From Peptostreptococcaceae bacterium oral taxon 113 str. W5053 (GTDB taxonomy: Bacteria > Bacillota > Clostridia > Tissierellales > Peptoniphilaceae), in assembly GCA_000467935.1 (NCBI GenBank), contig KI259834.1:66715-130714 (forward strand): a stretch of 64,000 nt of DNA. The letters are read 5' to 3'. A program made the position numbers and the translations under genes. Of this stretch, positions 44,603-53,020 are shown one piece after another; the first letter of the stretch is position 1; each line of letters begins with the position of its first letter. A model generated the notes under the pieces. It ran no database searches, was not told the origin of the DNA, and saw only the letters and a list, made by a program, of their open reading frames with translations.

Positions 44603-45456
44603 TGCAAGTGGTAGGAGTTCGATTTAAATCGGCGGGGAAAGTATATTATTTTGACCCCACAGGTTTTGAAATCGAGAAAGACAACCATGTTATCGTGGAG
44701 ACAGTCCGAGGTGTCGAATACGGAGAAGTGGTTGGAACAGTCAAAGAAATGGAAGAAAGTGAGTTGATTCTTCCTTTAAAGCCGGTTCTTCGAATTGCCG
44801 ATGAAGCGGATCATTACATTCATCGAAAAAATTTAGAAAAAGCGATTCAGGCAAAAGAAATTTGCGAAGGCAAAATTTTGGAGCACGGCTTGGAAATGAA
44901 ATTAATCGATGTAGAATACACTTTTGACAATAATAAGGTGATTTTTTATTTCACGGCTGACGGTCGAATTGATTTTCGTGAATTGGTCAAAGATTTGGCG
45001 AGCGTGTTTAGAACCCGCATCGAATTAAGACAAATCGGCGTTCGCGATCAGGCGAAAATCATAGGCGCTTTGGGCAGCTGCGGTCAAGTATGTTGTTGTC
45101 ACCGTTTCTTAGGAGATTTTGCTCCGGTGTCCATCAAAATGGCAAAAGATCAAAATCTGTCCTTAAATCCGATTAAGATTTCCGGTGTTTGCGGCAGACT
45201 GATGTGTTGTTTGCATTATGAAGAAGAAGCCTATGAAGATTTAAATCATCGTGTGCCTGCGGTAGGTTCTACGGTGGAAACACCGGAGGGACGGGGCATA
45301 GTCGTTGAAAGCCAATTATTAAGGGAGCGTTTAAAAGTCAAACTATTAAACGCTCCTCACCCCGACGAACTTTTCACATGTAAAGCCGATGAGGTAAAAG
45401 TGCTTCGTAAGGCTTATCATTGTCCCAAAAGAGCAATTGAAGAAGTGGAAAAATAA
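44599..45456 (+). CDS. ricT: PSP1-domain protein RicT (YaaT)
   Basis: 285 residues. KVYYFDPTGFEIEKDNHVIVE opens the PSP1 domain. Conserved cysteines in GSCGQVCCCHRFLGDF and GVCGRLMCCLHYEEEAYED match the iron-sulfur-binding cysteines of RicT proteins. In Bacillus, RicT forms the Y-complex that controls RNA processing and phosphorelay. ATG 44599 is chosen behind GGGAGG. Confidence 0.93.
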   Translation: MMQVVGVRFKSAGKVYYFDPTGFEIEKDNHVIVETVRGVEYGEVVGTVKEMEESELILPLKPVLRIADEADHYIHRKNLEKAIQAKEICEGKILEHGLEMKLIDVEYTFDNNKVIFYFTADGRIDFRELVKDLASVFRTRIELRQIGVRDQAKIIGALGSCGQVCCCHRFLGDFAPVSIKMAKDQNLSLNPIKISGVCGRLMCCLHYEEEAYEDLNHRVPAVGSTVETPEGRGIVVESQLLRERLKVKLLNAPHPDELFTCKADEVKVLRKAYHCPKRAIEEVEK

Positions 45457-45623
45457 TGGATTTTTGGAGCTTATTTATTCTTTTTTTTATAAGCTTATCC
45501 GTGATAGGGATTGTAATGTTCTATCTCTTCTATCAATGGAAAGTGGGACGAAATCAAAAAGAAGGGGAGAAAAGACAGTCCAAATCGAAGGAAATCCAAA
45601 TCGAAGGAAAAATGATTCTTTGA
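45456..45623 (+). CDS. 55-residue membrane peptide coupled to ricT
   Basis: The ATG overlaps the ricT stop by one base (TAATG), so translation is probably coupled. A single N-terminal membrane segment (FWSLFILFFISLSVIGIVMF) is followed by a basic, Lys/Glu-rich tail containing the repeated unit K-S-K-E-I-Q-I-E-G-K, encoded by a 16-base direct repeat (about 45579-45610). No family recognised. The terminator stem lies over its 3' end. Confidence 0.6.
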   Translation: MDFWSLFILFFISLSVIGIVMFYLFYQWKVGRNQKEGEKRQSKSKEIQIEGKMIL

Positions 45624-45641
45624 TTGGACGGTCTTTTTTTT
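45573..45641 (+). terminator. Terminator of the decarboxylase-ricT operon
   Basis: AGACAGTCCAAATC near 45573-45586 pairs with GATTGGACGGTCT near 45622-45634 (one mismatch, one bulge), followed by a long T-run. The loop contains the end of the 55-residue membrane peptide gene. Confidence 0.65.
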
Positions 45642-45687
45642 TATGATATCATAAAATAAAGAAGAATAAAAAAAGGGGGAATAGAAT

Positions 45688-46236
45688 ATGAAAATGAAAC
45701 GTTTTTGGCTTCTGCTCTTATGTGTGTTGGCAGCGACAGCTTTGATGCAATGTGCCAAGGAACCGACACCGGAAAGTCCGACAACACAGACCGGTGAAGA
45801 TAAAGCCACAGGGGAAGAAAGTAAAAAAGATGCCGGTATAGCAAGTAGAACCGTCTTAGCAGTACCGTTGTCGGAAGAAGAAATGAAATATATGAAAATC
45901 TTTTATTATATTCCGGAAGGAGAAAATCAAGCGCCTATTCCTGCTGTAGTCACTTTAAATACCATGGATCAAAGCTTTACTTTGGAGCACGATCCGTCCT
46001 CTTCTTATCATATTCAAGGGAAATATACACCAGAGGAAAAGGACGGAAAGAAGATTTTAAATTGTCGGACGGAAGACGGAAAGTATATCTATCGTTTTGA
46101 AGTGCCGGATGAAAACAGTTTAGTCTTTATGGAAGAAGGCTCCAATCCCTTAAATCTTCATGACGACCGTCTCGGCGTGAAAATGAAAGATAAAATGGGA
46201 TTTCTTTCTCCGGAAGCCCTTGAAAAGATGCAATAA
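45688..46236 (+). CDS. Putative lipoprotein, function unknown
   Basis: 182 residues. Signal peptide with lipobox LMQC (MKRFWLLLLCVLAATALMQC). A low-complexity Pro/Thr/Glu linker (about 25-55) precedes a beta-rich domain with FYYIPEGENQAPIPAVVTL and YHIQGKYTPEEKDGKK, ending in AFEKM-like LSPEALEKM. It resembles the lipoproteins at 1677 and 4609 in layout but not clearly in sequence. AAAGGGGGAA precedes the ATG. Confidence 0.8.
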   Translation: MKMKRFWLLLLCVLAATALMQCAKEPTPESPTTQTGEDKATGEESKKDAGIASRTVLAVPLSEEEMKYMKIFYYIPEGENQAPIPAVVTLNTMDQSFTLEHDPSSSYHIQGKYTPEEKDGKKILNCRTEDGKYIYRFEVPDENSLVFMEEGSNPLNLHDDRLGVKMKDKMGFLSPEALEKMQ

Positions 46237-46252
46237 TAAAAAGAGGGTGTGA

Positions 46253-46405
46253 ATGGTATTCAATGAAAAAATAGGGGAAAGAGTTATCTTATTGATCCGC
46301 TGCGTGATTCGGGATTGTCTTCTTACTATCCGGCATAAAAAAATATCTGTGAAAGAAAGAACTACTATAAGTTTTGTAGGTGTAGGAGTTTTTCTTGTTT
46401 TATGA
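46253..46405 (+). CDS. Possible 50-codon ORF
   Basis: ATG 46253 follows AAGAGGGTG. The product is basic with a hydrophobic end (TISFVGVGVFLVL). A 16-base perfect palindrome (AAAGGAGATCTCCTTT, about 46406-46421) starts immediately after the stop. No family recognised; may be chance. Confidence 0.25.
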   Translation: MVFNEKIGERVILLIRCVIRDCLLTIRHKKISVKERTTISFVGVGVFLVL

Positions 46406-46551
46406 AAAGGAGATCTCCTTTTTACAGAAAAAGAACCGCATTGAAAATCAATTGAACAGAGATACAAGAGATTTTTCCTTGGGTAACGATGTCTTGCTTT
46501 ACCCTTGAGTCGGATATGATAAAGGGAAATCGGATGTTGGTTCATCGTATA

Positions 46552-46605
46552 AAAAAACTCTCCGGAAAAGGGACGAACAAATCGCCCCGTTGCGGAGAGT
46601 TTTTT
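46552..46605. terminator. Bidirectional terminator downstream of livF
   Basis: AAAAAACTCTCCG (46552-46564) pairs perfectly with CGGAGAGTTTTTT (46593-46605) over a 28-base loop; T-runs occur on both strands. Confidence 0.75.
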
Positions 46606-46616
46606 GTTTGAAAGTT

Positions 46617-47324
46617 TTATGCACCCAGATAAGCTTCTTTGATTTTCGGATCGTTTAACAGTTCTGAGGATTTTCCGGAAAGAGAAATTTTTCCTGTCTC
46701 CAAAACATAGCAGCGATCGGCAATTTTAAGTGCTGTACGGGCATTTTGCTCCACCAATAAAATGGTGGTGCCTGTTTCATTCAGTCTTTTAATGGTTTCG
46801 AAAATTTCTTTGACGAAAAGGGGAGATAAGCCCATGGAAGGTTCGTCCAAAATCAAAAGCTTGGGACGGGATAAGATGGCACGTCCCATAGCCAACATCT
46901 GTTGCTCTCCGCCGGAAAGTGTGCCGGCGATTTGTTTTTGGCGTTCTTTCATGCGCGGAAACTGAGCAAAAAAACGTTCTTTGTCTTTTTCAATCTCCTG
47001 CGAGGAATCCTTTCGGGTAAAAGCACCTAAGTCCAAATTATCTTCAACAGTCAAATGGGAAAAAATGCGTCGCCCTTCGGGAACTTGAGCGATGCCCAAA
47101 GAACAGATTTTATGAGATTTTTCTTTGGCGATATTCTTACCTTCAAAGAAAATGCGTCCTTTTCGAACAGGGACAAGACCGGAAATACTCTGCATAATCG
47201 TGGTTTTCCCTGCGCCGTTGGCACCGATTAAACAGACGATTTCGCCTTCGTTGATTTCCATGTCTACTCCTTTTACCGCCATAATATGTCCATAACTGAC
47301 GAATAAATCTTCAATTTTTAACAT
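46617..47324 (-). CDS. livF: Branched-chain amino acid ABC transporter ATPase LivF
   Basis: 235 residues. Walker A GANGAGKTT, signature LSGGEQQM, Walker B KLLILDEPSMGLSP; EGRRIFSHLTVEDNL is typical of LivF. With LivG it powers uptake of branched-chain amino acids. It overlaps livG by 7 bases and is the last gene of the operon. Confidence 0.95.
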   Translation of the reverse strand: MLKIEDLFVSYGHIMAVKGVDMEINEGEIVCLIGANGAGKTTIMQSISGLVPVRKGRIFFEGKNIAKEKSHKICSLGIAQVPEGRRIFSHLTVEDNLDLGAFTRKDSSQEIEKDKERFFAQFPRMKERQKQIAGTLSGGEQQMLAMGRAILSRPKLLILDEPSMGLSPLFVKEIFETIKRLNETGTTILLVEQNARTALKIADRCYVLETGKISLSGKSSELLNDPKIKEAYLGA

Positions 47325-48094
47325 AGATCATCCTCCTCTTCTTCACCTAAATAAGCACGGATAACTTGAGGATGATTCACCACTTCTTTAGGATTCCCCT
47401 GCGCAATCAATCGTCCATGGTCCATGACGAATAGTCGTTCGCAAACGCCTAAAACCAATTTCATATCATGTTCAATTAAGAGAATAGAAATGGGAAACTG
47501 CTTTCGTAACAGTTCAATGGTTTCCATCAATTCTTCCGTTTCGATGGGGTTCATGCCTGCCGCCGGCTCATCCAAAAGCAAAAGTTTGGGATTGGTTGCC
47601 ATGGCTCGTGCAATCTCCAATTTTCTTTGTTTGCCGTAAGGAAGAGCCCCCGCCGCCCATGAAGCGTACTCATCCAATTGAAAGATTTTTAAAAGCTCCA
47701 AAGCTTCCTCCACGGCTTTTTTTTCTTCTCTCCAATAGGAAGGCAGACGAAACATTCCGCCGCCGATGGAATAATGCATATTAAAATTCAAAGCGCTTAA
47801 TACATTGTTTAAAATGCTCATATTTTTAAACAGACGGATGTTTTGAAAGGTTCGGGCTATGCCTTGTCGCACCAGCTGATAGGTGTTTTTCTTCTCGATT
47901 TTTTCGTTCAGAAAAGTAAAACTTCCCGATGTGGGGGGATAGACTCCGGTTAAAAGATTAAATACGGTGGTTTTGCCCGCACCGTTGGGACCGATCAGTC
48001 CGACCAATTCATTTTCGTCGATTTGAATGGACAAATCTTCCACAGCCACCAAGCCGCCGAAAGAAAGAGTCAGGTTTTCCGTAGATAATATCAT
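47318..48094 (-). CDS. livG: Branched-chain amino acid ABC transporter ATPase LivG
   Basis: 258 residues. Walker A GPNGAGKTT, ARTFQNIRLFKNMSILNNVL (LivG-specific Q-loop region), LPYGKQRKLEIARAMA as signature, and LLLDEPAAGMNP as Walker B. It overlaps livM by 4 bases. Confidence 0.95.
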   Translation of the reverse strand: MILSTENLTLSFGGLVAVEDLSIQIDENELVGLIGPNGAGKTTVFNLLTGVYPPTSGSFTFLNEKIEKKNTYQLVRQGIARTFQNIRLFKNMSILNNVLSALNFNMHYSIGGGMFRLPSYWREEKKAVEEALELLKIFQLDEYASWAAGALPYGKQRKLEIARAMATNPKLLLLDEPAAGMNPIETEELMETIELLRKQFPISILLIEHDMKLVLGVCERLFVMDHGRLIAQGNPKEVVNHPQVIRAYLGEEEEDDLC

Positions 48095-49074
48095 TGCAAG
48101 CCCTCCTTTCGACGATGTTCCCGTTTGATATTTATATATTCGATGACACGACTGATTTGAAATTCGCTGCGCCCCAAAAGTCCCTTAGGACGGAAAAGCA
48201 TCATCAGAATCAAAAGTAGAGAATAGGCAACCATACGATAATCGGAAAATCCTCTGAGCATTTCAGGCAATACGGTCAAAACAATGGCGGAAAGAATGGC
48301 GCCGGTAAAAGACCCCATACCCCCTAAAACGACCATGACCAAAATATTGATCGAAAAATTGTAGTCAAACATTTTAGCCCCGATAATTCCGGTGTTGTGT
48401 GCGTAGATGCCTCCTGCAATTCCGGCAAAAAATGCGGATAAGACAAAGGCAAAAGTTTTGGCATAGGTGGTGTTGATGCCTATGGCTTCAGCGGCGATTT
48501 CATCTTCACGAATGGCTAAAACCACACGACCGTGACGACCGGTCATTACGGTGAAAAGCAAAACCACGCTTAAAATCATCAGCCAATAGATTACGGAAAA
48601 GTTTTGCATTCGAGGAATGCTGCGAAGACCTTGAGCTCCGCCGGTGAACTGGAAATATTCAATCAAAACACGGATGATTTCCCCAAAACCTAAGGTGATA
48701 ATCGCCAGATAATCTCCCTTTAAGCGCAAAGCGGGGATGCCGATAAGGATACCGATCAAAGCGGCCAAAAATCCTCCCGCAAGCAGCGCCAAAAGATAAG
48801 TGGGAATACTTACGGAGCCGATGTTTTTGGAGATCAAAGCGGCCGTATAGGCGCCGATAGACATAAAACCGGCATGACCTAAATTGATCTGTCCTAAACA
48901 ACCTACGGTGACATTTAAACTCACGGCCAAGATAATGTTGATACAAATAAAATTTAAGATGGCGCTTTGATGTCGGTTGAAAATATTAAATTGCACACAG
49001 AGTCCAAACAGGATATAGACGAAAAGTGCGGCAGCTAAAGTGACGATATAACTTTGTTTTTTGATTTTATTCAT
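48091..49074 (-). CDS. livM: Branched-chain amino acid ABC transporter permease LivM
   Basis: 327 residues with eight to ten helices. LNVTVGCLGQINLGHAGFMSIGAYTAAL and RLKGDYLAIITLGFGEI match LivM, and AIREDEIAAEAIGINTTYAK forms the ATPase-contact loop. It is 9 bases after livH. Confidence 0.94.
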   Translation of the reverse strand: MNKIKKQSYIVTLAAALFVYILFGLCVQFNIFNRHQSAILNFICINIILAVSLNVTVGCLGQINLGHAGFMSIGAYTAALISKNIGSVSIPTYLLALLAGGFLAALIGILIGIPALRLKGDYLAIITLGFGEIIRVLIEYFQFTGGAQGLRSIPRMQNFSVIYWLMILSVVLLFTVMTGRHGRVVLAIREDEIAAEAIGINTTYAKTFAFVLSAFFAGIAGGIYAHNTGIIGAKMFDYNFSINILVMVVLGGMGSFTGAILSAIVLTVLPEMLRGFSDYRMVAYSLLLILMMLFRPKGLLGRSEFQISRVIEYINIKREHRRKEGLQ

Positions 49075-49083
49075 AGCCGTAAC

Positions 49084-49968
49084 CTACACTTTCTCACGTT
49101 GCATACGCCCTAACAAACCGGCAGGACGGAATAACAGAACCAAGACCAAAATTCCGAAAACCACGGCATCTCCCAATTGGGAAGAAATATACACCCGGGT
49201 GAATACTTCGGCAATGCCCAACATAAAGCCCCCCAAAACGGCACCGGGAATACTGCCGATGCCGCCTAAAACCGCAGCGATAAACGCTTTAATACCCAGC
49301 ATGGAGCCCATCATGGGAAAGACTTGGGGATAGGCGGAAAGATACAGGGTAGAACCGATTGCCGCTAAGGCGCTGCCGATGGCAAAGGTCAATGCAATGG
49401 TTTTATCCACGCTGATTCCCACCAATTTAGCCGCGCCATAGTCTTCGCTGACCGCCAACATCGCTTTTCCGAATTTGGTTTTTTTCATAAACACCTGTAA
49501 GCATAAAGTCAACACAAGAGTGACCAAAATAGTAACTAAAGTGGACATATTCACAGATAAGCCGCCCGTTTGAATGTGGTCAAAGGCGAAAATTCCCGGG
49601 AAAGGTTTACTTTGAGTTCCGAAAAGCAACATCGCTCCGTTTTCCAAAAGCAAGCTGACCCCGATAGCTGTAATCAAATTGGAAATACGAGGGGAATTAC
49701 GCAAAGGACGATAGGCGACGTGTTCTGCCAACATCCCCAAAAACACACAGATGATAATGGCGGGAATCAAGCTTAACCATAAGGGAAGTCCCAAAGAATT
49801 TAATACGGGGATGGAAAAAAGAGCGGTATACGATCCGACCATAATAATGTCTCCGTGGGCGAAGTTAATCAATTTGGCAATGCCGTATACCATGGTATAG
49901 CCTAAACTGACTAAAGCGTAAATACTTCCGATTTGTAATCCGTTTAATAATTGTAAAATATATTCCAT
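49084..49968 (-). CDS. livH: Branched-chain amino acid ABC transporter permease LivH
   Basis: 294 residues. GLQIGSIYALVSLGYTMVYG and LINFAHGDIIMVGSY are LivH hallmarks; AVSEDYGAAKLVGISVDKTI forms the contact loop. It lies about 70 bases after the binding protein gene, across a hairpin. Confidence 0.94.
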   Translation of the reverse strand: MEYILQLLNGLQIGSIYALVSLGYTMVYGIAKLINFAHGDIIMVGSYTALFSIPVLNSLGLPLWLSLIPAIIICVFLGMLAEHVAYRPLRNSPRISNLITAIGVSLLLENGAMLLFGTQSKPFPGIFAFDHIQTGGLSVNMSTLVTILVTLVLTLCLQVFMKKTKFGKAMLAVSEDYGAAKLVGISVDKTIALTFAIGSALAAIGSTLYLSAYPQVFPMMGSMLGIKAFIAAVLGGIGSIPGAVLGGFMLGIAEVFTRVYISSQLGDAVVFGILVLVLLFRPAGLLGRMQREKV

Positions 49969-50000
49969 CTTTTACCTCTCTTTACAAATCCTTTAAGAAA

Positions 50001-50029
50001 GGAAAGCCATCTTTCATCGATGGCCTTCC
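50001..50029 (-). terminator. Hairpin between livK-type gene and livH
   Basis: GGAAAGCCATC (50001-50011) pairs with 50019-50029 (one mismatch). Only a weak U-run follows on the minus strand, so it probably gives partial termination or stabilises the binding-protein mRNA, which is needed in excess. Confidence 0.5.
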
Positions 50030-50039
50030 AAGGTTGATA

Positions 50040-51194
50040 TTATAATGTTTCTTTGCTGTGGAATTGGTATTCTCCGTTTTTAATCACAATCATGGTTAAA
50101 GTTTTAATGGGATTGTTGTTTTCATCGAAATGTAAAGTTCCGGCAACACCTTCGAAATCCAATTCCTTCATAGCTTTGACAATAGCCTCTTTATCCGTAG
50201 AACCCGCTTTTTCAATAGCGGCTTTGATAATATAGACGGCATCATAAGCGTTGGCGGAGAAACTTGCCGGGTTTTCGTTATAAGCTGCTTTATAATTTTT
50301 TACAAAATTTTGAACCAAAGGATTTTCGTCACTCAAGCTGAAATTGGTGCAATAATAAATACCGTCCAAATCTTTTAATTTGTCTTCGGTCACTTGACTG
50401 ATAACGCCGTCCCAACCGTCTGCTCCCAAAATCTGTGCATTTAAGCCGACTTCTTTCGCTTGCAATGCGATAAGAGCATCTTTGTCAAAATAATCCGGAA
50501 CTAAAAGCACATCCGGGTTTTTGCTTTTGATTGAAGTCAATTGACCTCGAAAATCGCTGTCCGTGTCTGAATACCCTTCTTCAGCAACCACTTCCAAACC
50601 CAGTTCCTTGGCTTTGGCGATATAGGCTTTCGCTATTCCTTGAGAATATTCACTGGAGTTGTTGGAAAGAACCGCTACGGTTTTGGCATTCAAATCTTTT
50701 TTGGTAAAAGCGGCTAAAACTTCTCCTTGATAAGGGTCGGTAAAGCAAGCTCGGAACACGGAAGGTTTTCCTTCTGTAATATCGAATTGAGTACCCGTCG
50801 GCGTAATCATGGGAAGACCGTCATCATTAGCCAGTTCCGCTACGGCTACACTGGGCTTAGATGTAACATCCCCGAGAAGCGTTACAATCTTTTCGTCCAT
50901 CAATTTGGAATAGGCGTTGACCGCTTCGGTAACGTCGCCTTTCTCATCCTCCAAACGGAAGTCCACTTGCTTGCCAAGGATTCCTCCATTGGCATTGATC
51001 TCCTTAAAGGCCAATTCTGCGCCTTTAGCTACAAAGTTTCCATACATGGCTACGCTACCTGTCAAAGGAGCCAGTCCGCCGATAACGATGACTTCGTTCT
51101 CAGAAGTACTGCCTGATGAGGCAGGCTTGTTTCCTCCTGCACATCCGCTGAGCAATAAAGTGCCGGCCAAAAGAATTGCAAATAATTTTTTCAT
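50040..51194 (-). CDS. livK: Branched-chain amino acid-binding lipoprotein (LivK/LivJ type)
   Basis: 384 residues. Signal peptide with lipobox LSGC (KLFAILLAGTLLLSGCAGG). Mature part: IGGLAPLTGSVAMYGNFVAKGAELAF (periplasmic-binding type I opening), GDVTSKPSVAVAEL and FSANAYDAVYIIKAAIEKAG. ATG 51194 is chosen for its distance from GGAGGT; an adjacent ATG at 51197 and a much longer frame upstream are less likely. It captures leucine/isoleucine/valine or similar ligands. Confidence 0.93.
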   Translation of the reverse strand: MKKLFAILLAGTLLLSGCAGGNKPASSGSTSENEVIVIGGLAPLTGSVAMYGNFVAKGAELAFKEINANGGILGKQVDFRLEDEKGDVTEAVNAYSKLMDEKIVTLLGDVTSKPSVAVAELANDDGLPMITPTGTQFDITEGKPSVFRACFTDPYQGEVLAAFTKKDLNAKTVAVLSNNSSEYSQGIAKAYIAKAKELGLEVVAEEGYSDTDSDFRGQLTSIKSKNPDVLLVPDYFDKDALIALQAKEVGLNAQILGADGWDGVISQVTEDKLKDLDGIYYCTNFSLSDENPLVQNFVKNYKAAYNENPASFSANAYDAVYIIKAAIEKAGSTDKEAIVKAMKELDFEGVAGTLHFDENNNPIKTLTMIVIKNGEYQFHSKETL

Positions 51195-51601
51195 CATTTT
51201 ACCTCCATACTTTAAATGATGAAAACAATTATAGCAAAAGAATGAAAAAAAGGGAAGTCCTTTTTTGAATAATTTTATAAAAAAAATAGATGTTTTTTCT
51301 AAAAACAAAAAAACAAACTCGAAAAAGAAGGGGAATAATGAAAAATTATAAGAGTTTTATAGTATAATTATACAAAAATAAATGCAGATAACGGCAATTT
51401 AGAGAAAAATAAAAATTAAAAAAAGAATAGATATACTATTAGCAGTTTTTGAAAAAATGGAGAAAAAAGTAGGATAAAAAAGGAAAAAAAGAGGAAAATA
51501 AAAAATAAAGTCGATAAAAAGTATCGGTCGAAGGTAGAATTGCAGATCGATTTATATTTTTTAAGGCATTTAATTCCGTTTTTTGTATCTTTCCATTTTG
51601 C
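51195..51601. other. AT-rich intergenic region
   Basis: It holds the livK leader with a TATAAT on the minus strand (complement of 51228-51233; poor -35) and a small A/T-flanked hairpin near 51245-51266. No gene is supported. Confidence 0.5.
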
Positions 51602-51790
51602 GAAAAAAAGGCGACCGTTTCGGTCGCCTGAAAAATTGATGCCGAGAGATTTTGACAGAGCAATTTCATATTTCTGATATTAAAATTACATTCTCATAAA
51701 TTTGAGAGAGCCGTCAGAAAAGGCGAACTCTCAGTGCCGTATCAACTCTGATTGTAAAAAGAATAATCCGAAAATTAAGTTTTATTTACG
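51602..51790 (-). ncRNA. Candidate structured RNA with own terminator
   Basis: On the minus strand a perfect 9-base GC-rich hairpin (complement of 51609-51629, loop AAA) is followed by seven U: a textbook terminator with no coding gene upstream of it. The 160 bases before it can fold: GAGAG/CTCTC pairs, a GCC-GGC hairpin, and TTGAT (near 51740) pairing with ATCAA (near 51638). A possible minus-strand promoter (TTTCGA, 16 bases, TATTAT) lies around 51795-51822. I could not match it to 6S, tmRNA, SRP or a known riboswitch. The complementary strand is equally structured, so orientation rests on the terminator. Confidence 0.35.
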
Positions 51791-52050
51791 GTATAATAGA
51801 AACAGAAAAAGATTTCGAAAGAAGAGGGAGGGATGTCCCATCAAAAATGACCGTCTATGCAATTTCAAAGAGGATATAGGGTAAAATTCAAAACAGAAAC
51901 AAAAAAACTGAGATCGGCGTTATTGCAGGATGTGACTTCGGCGGCGCTTTGGGCTATGATTTTCATACAGATGATGCTCAGGCGGATAACGGTACATTTT
52001 GTAAATATATTTTGGAACAGGGTATAGAAAGGATAAGGGGGGAACAACAA
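51791..52050 (+). other. Region upstream of the flavodoxin gene
   Basis: A TATAAT at 51792-51797 could start the flavodoxin transcript. The flavodoxin frame stays open upstream to about 51880 and a second frame is open too, but neither has a start with a ribosome site. No gene is claimed. Confidence 0.4.
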
Positions 52051-52506
52051 ATGGCTGATATTGCAATTATTTATCAATCCGTTCATCACGGAAATACCAA
52101 AAAGGTGGTTGAAAAAATTCAGGAAGCACTGGATGTGGATTTGTATCCCGTTACACAGATTGAAACAACGGATTTTTCAAAGTATAAGGGGATAGGATTT
52201 GCCTCGGGGATCTATATGTCTAAAATGCATCCATCTTTATTTGATTTTTTAAAAAAGGAGAATAAATTGCCGCGCCAAGCCTTTATTCTCTATACCAGCG
52301 GAAGCGGCGGAAAAAATTATGCGAAAAAGTATGTGGAGACTTTGAAGAAGAAGGGCATCGAAACGGTCGGCGTATTTGAATGTCGAGGCTATGATACTTA
52401 CGGTCCTTTGAAATGGATTGGAGGAATTGCCAAAAATCACCCGGATGAAAAAGATTTGAAACGAGCAATTGAATTTATAGAGGACATGAAGGAGAAATTA
52501 TGTTAA
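52051..52506 (+). CDS. Flavodoxin
   Basis: 151 residues. IAIIYQSVHHGNTKKVVEKI is the first strand and FMN phosphate loop (the loop S-V-H-H-G-N-T is a variant of T/S-x-T-G-x-T). FASGIYMSKMHPSLFDFL and FILYTSGSGGKNYAKKYVE follow the flavodoxin pattern. ATG 52051 has AAGGGGGGAA; the longer frame from 51949 would add residues before the first strand. Electron carrier in place of, or alongside, ferredoxin. It overlaps the next gene by 7 bases. Confidence 0.85.
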   Translation: MADIAIIYQSVHHGNTKKVVEKIQEALDVDLYPVTQIETTDFSKYKGIGFASGIYMSKMHPSLFDFLKKENKLPRQAFILYTSGSGGKNYAKKYVETLKKKGIETVGVFECRGYDTYGPLKWIGGIAKNHPDEKDLKRAIEFIEDMKEKLC

Positions 52507-52931
52507 CTGTAGAACCGACAAAAGAAATGATTGAAGAATGGAAAAGGATTTATCGGCGAAATAAAGGAAAGCTTCATCCCAATCGTAAAACAGGGCTGCA
52601 AGTGGATGCTTATTTTAAACGGAAATATGCCTTTGAGGTTTTCGAGTCCCCCGAGAAAAACGAAGTGGTGTTTTTGTGCATTATGGAGAATGAATATGAT
52701 AGAGAAAAATTGCCTATAGACGCATTGCCGGAGATACAACTTTATAAAAAAGAAGATGTTTGGGTGGGGATTGATTTAAAGAGCGGATATTTTATGGTTG
52801 AGTCTTTGAATGAAGAAAAAATGAAAGAGATTTATGATGACCTTTTTCTTTATCGAGGATTGGATCAAAAAGATTTGGAGAATTTTTTTCTGGTGGCGGA
52901 ATATGTTCGTTTACAAAATGAAAACAATTAA
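52500..52931 (+). CDS. Conserved-looking hypothetical protein
   Basis: 143 residues, soluble, charged, no signal or membrane segment. It starts MLTVEPTKEMIEEWKRIY and ends FFLVAEYVRLQNENN. Translationally coupled to the flavodoxin gene. No family recognised. Confidence 0.75.
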   Translation: MLTVEPTKEMIEEWKRIYRRNKGKLHPNRKTGLQVDAYFKRKYAFEVFESPEKNEVVFLCIMENEYDREKLPIDALPEIQLYKKEDVWVGIDLKSGYFMVESLNEEKMKEIYDDLFLYRGLDQKDLENFFLVAEYVRLQNENN

Positions 52932-52955
52932 AAAATAAAAAATTTAGAAAATCCC

Positions 52956-52986
52956 TTGACCTTCCATCTACTGGAAGCTGTATAAA
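52956..52986 (+). promoter_or_regulatory. MerR-type promoter with operator dyad
   Basis: TTGACC (52956-52961) and TATAAA (52981-52986) are separated by 19 bases, the overlong spacing typical of MerR-controlled promoters. The spacer contains the dyad CTTCC-ATCTACT-GGAAG (CTTCC pairs with GGAAG). It drives the MerR gene 35 bases downstream. Confidence 0.8.
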
Positions 52987-53020
52987 GAGAGTGAGCAAGG
53001 GAAAGTAGGCGGTGAAAAGC

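Noticed and set aside
45437..45646. 69-codon ORF after ricT
   Set aside because: It is out of frame with the better supported 55-residue membrane peptide, which starts at the ricT stop and has a clean membrane helix.
51640..51750. Glycine riboswitch on the plus strand
   Set aside because: GAGAG/CTCTCAG elements looked promising, but the ACCGAAG-type internal motif and the P3 arm are missing.
51949..52050. N-terminal extension of the flavodoxin
   Set aside because: The frame is open upstream, but it would add residues before the first flavodoxin strand and has no ribosome site; AAGGGGGG marks ATG 52051.
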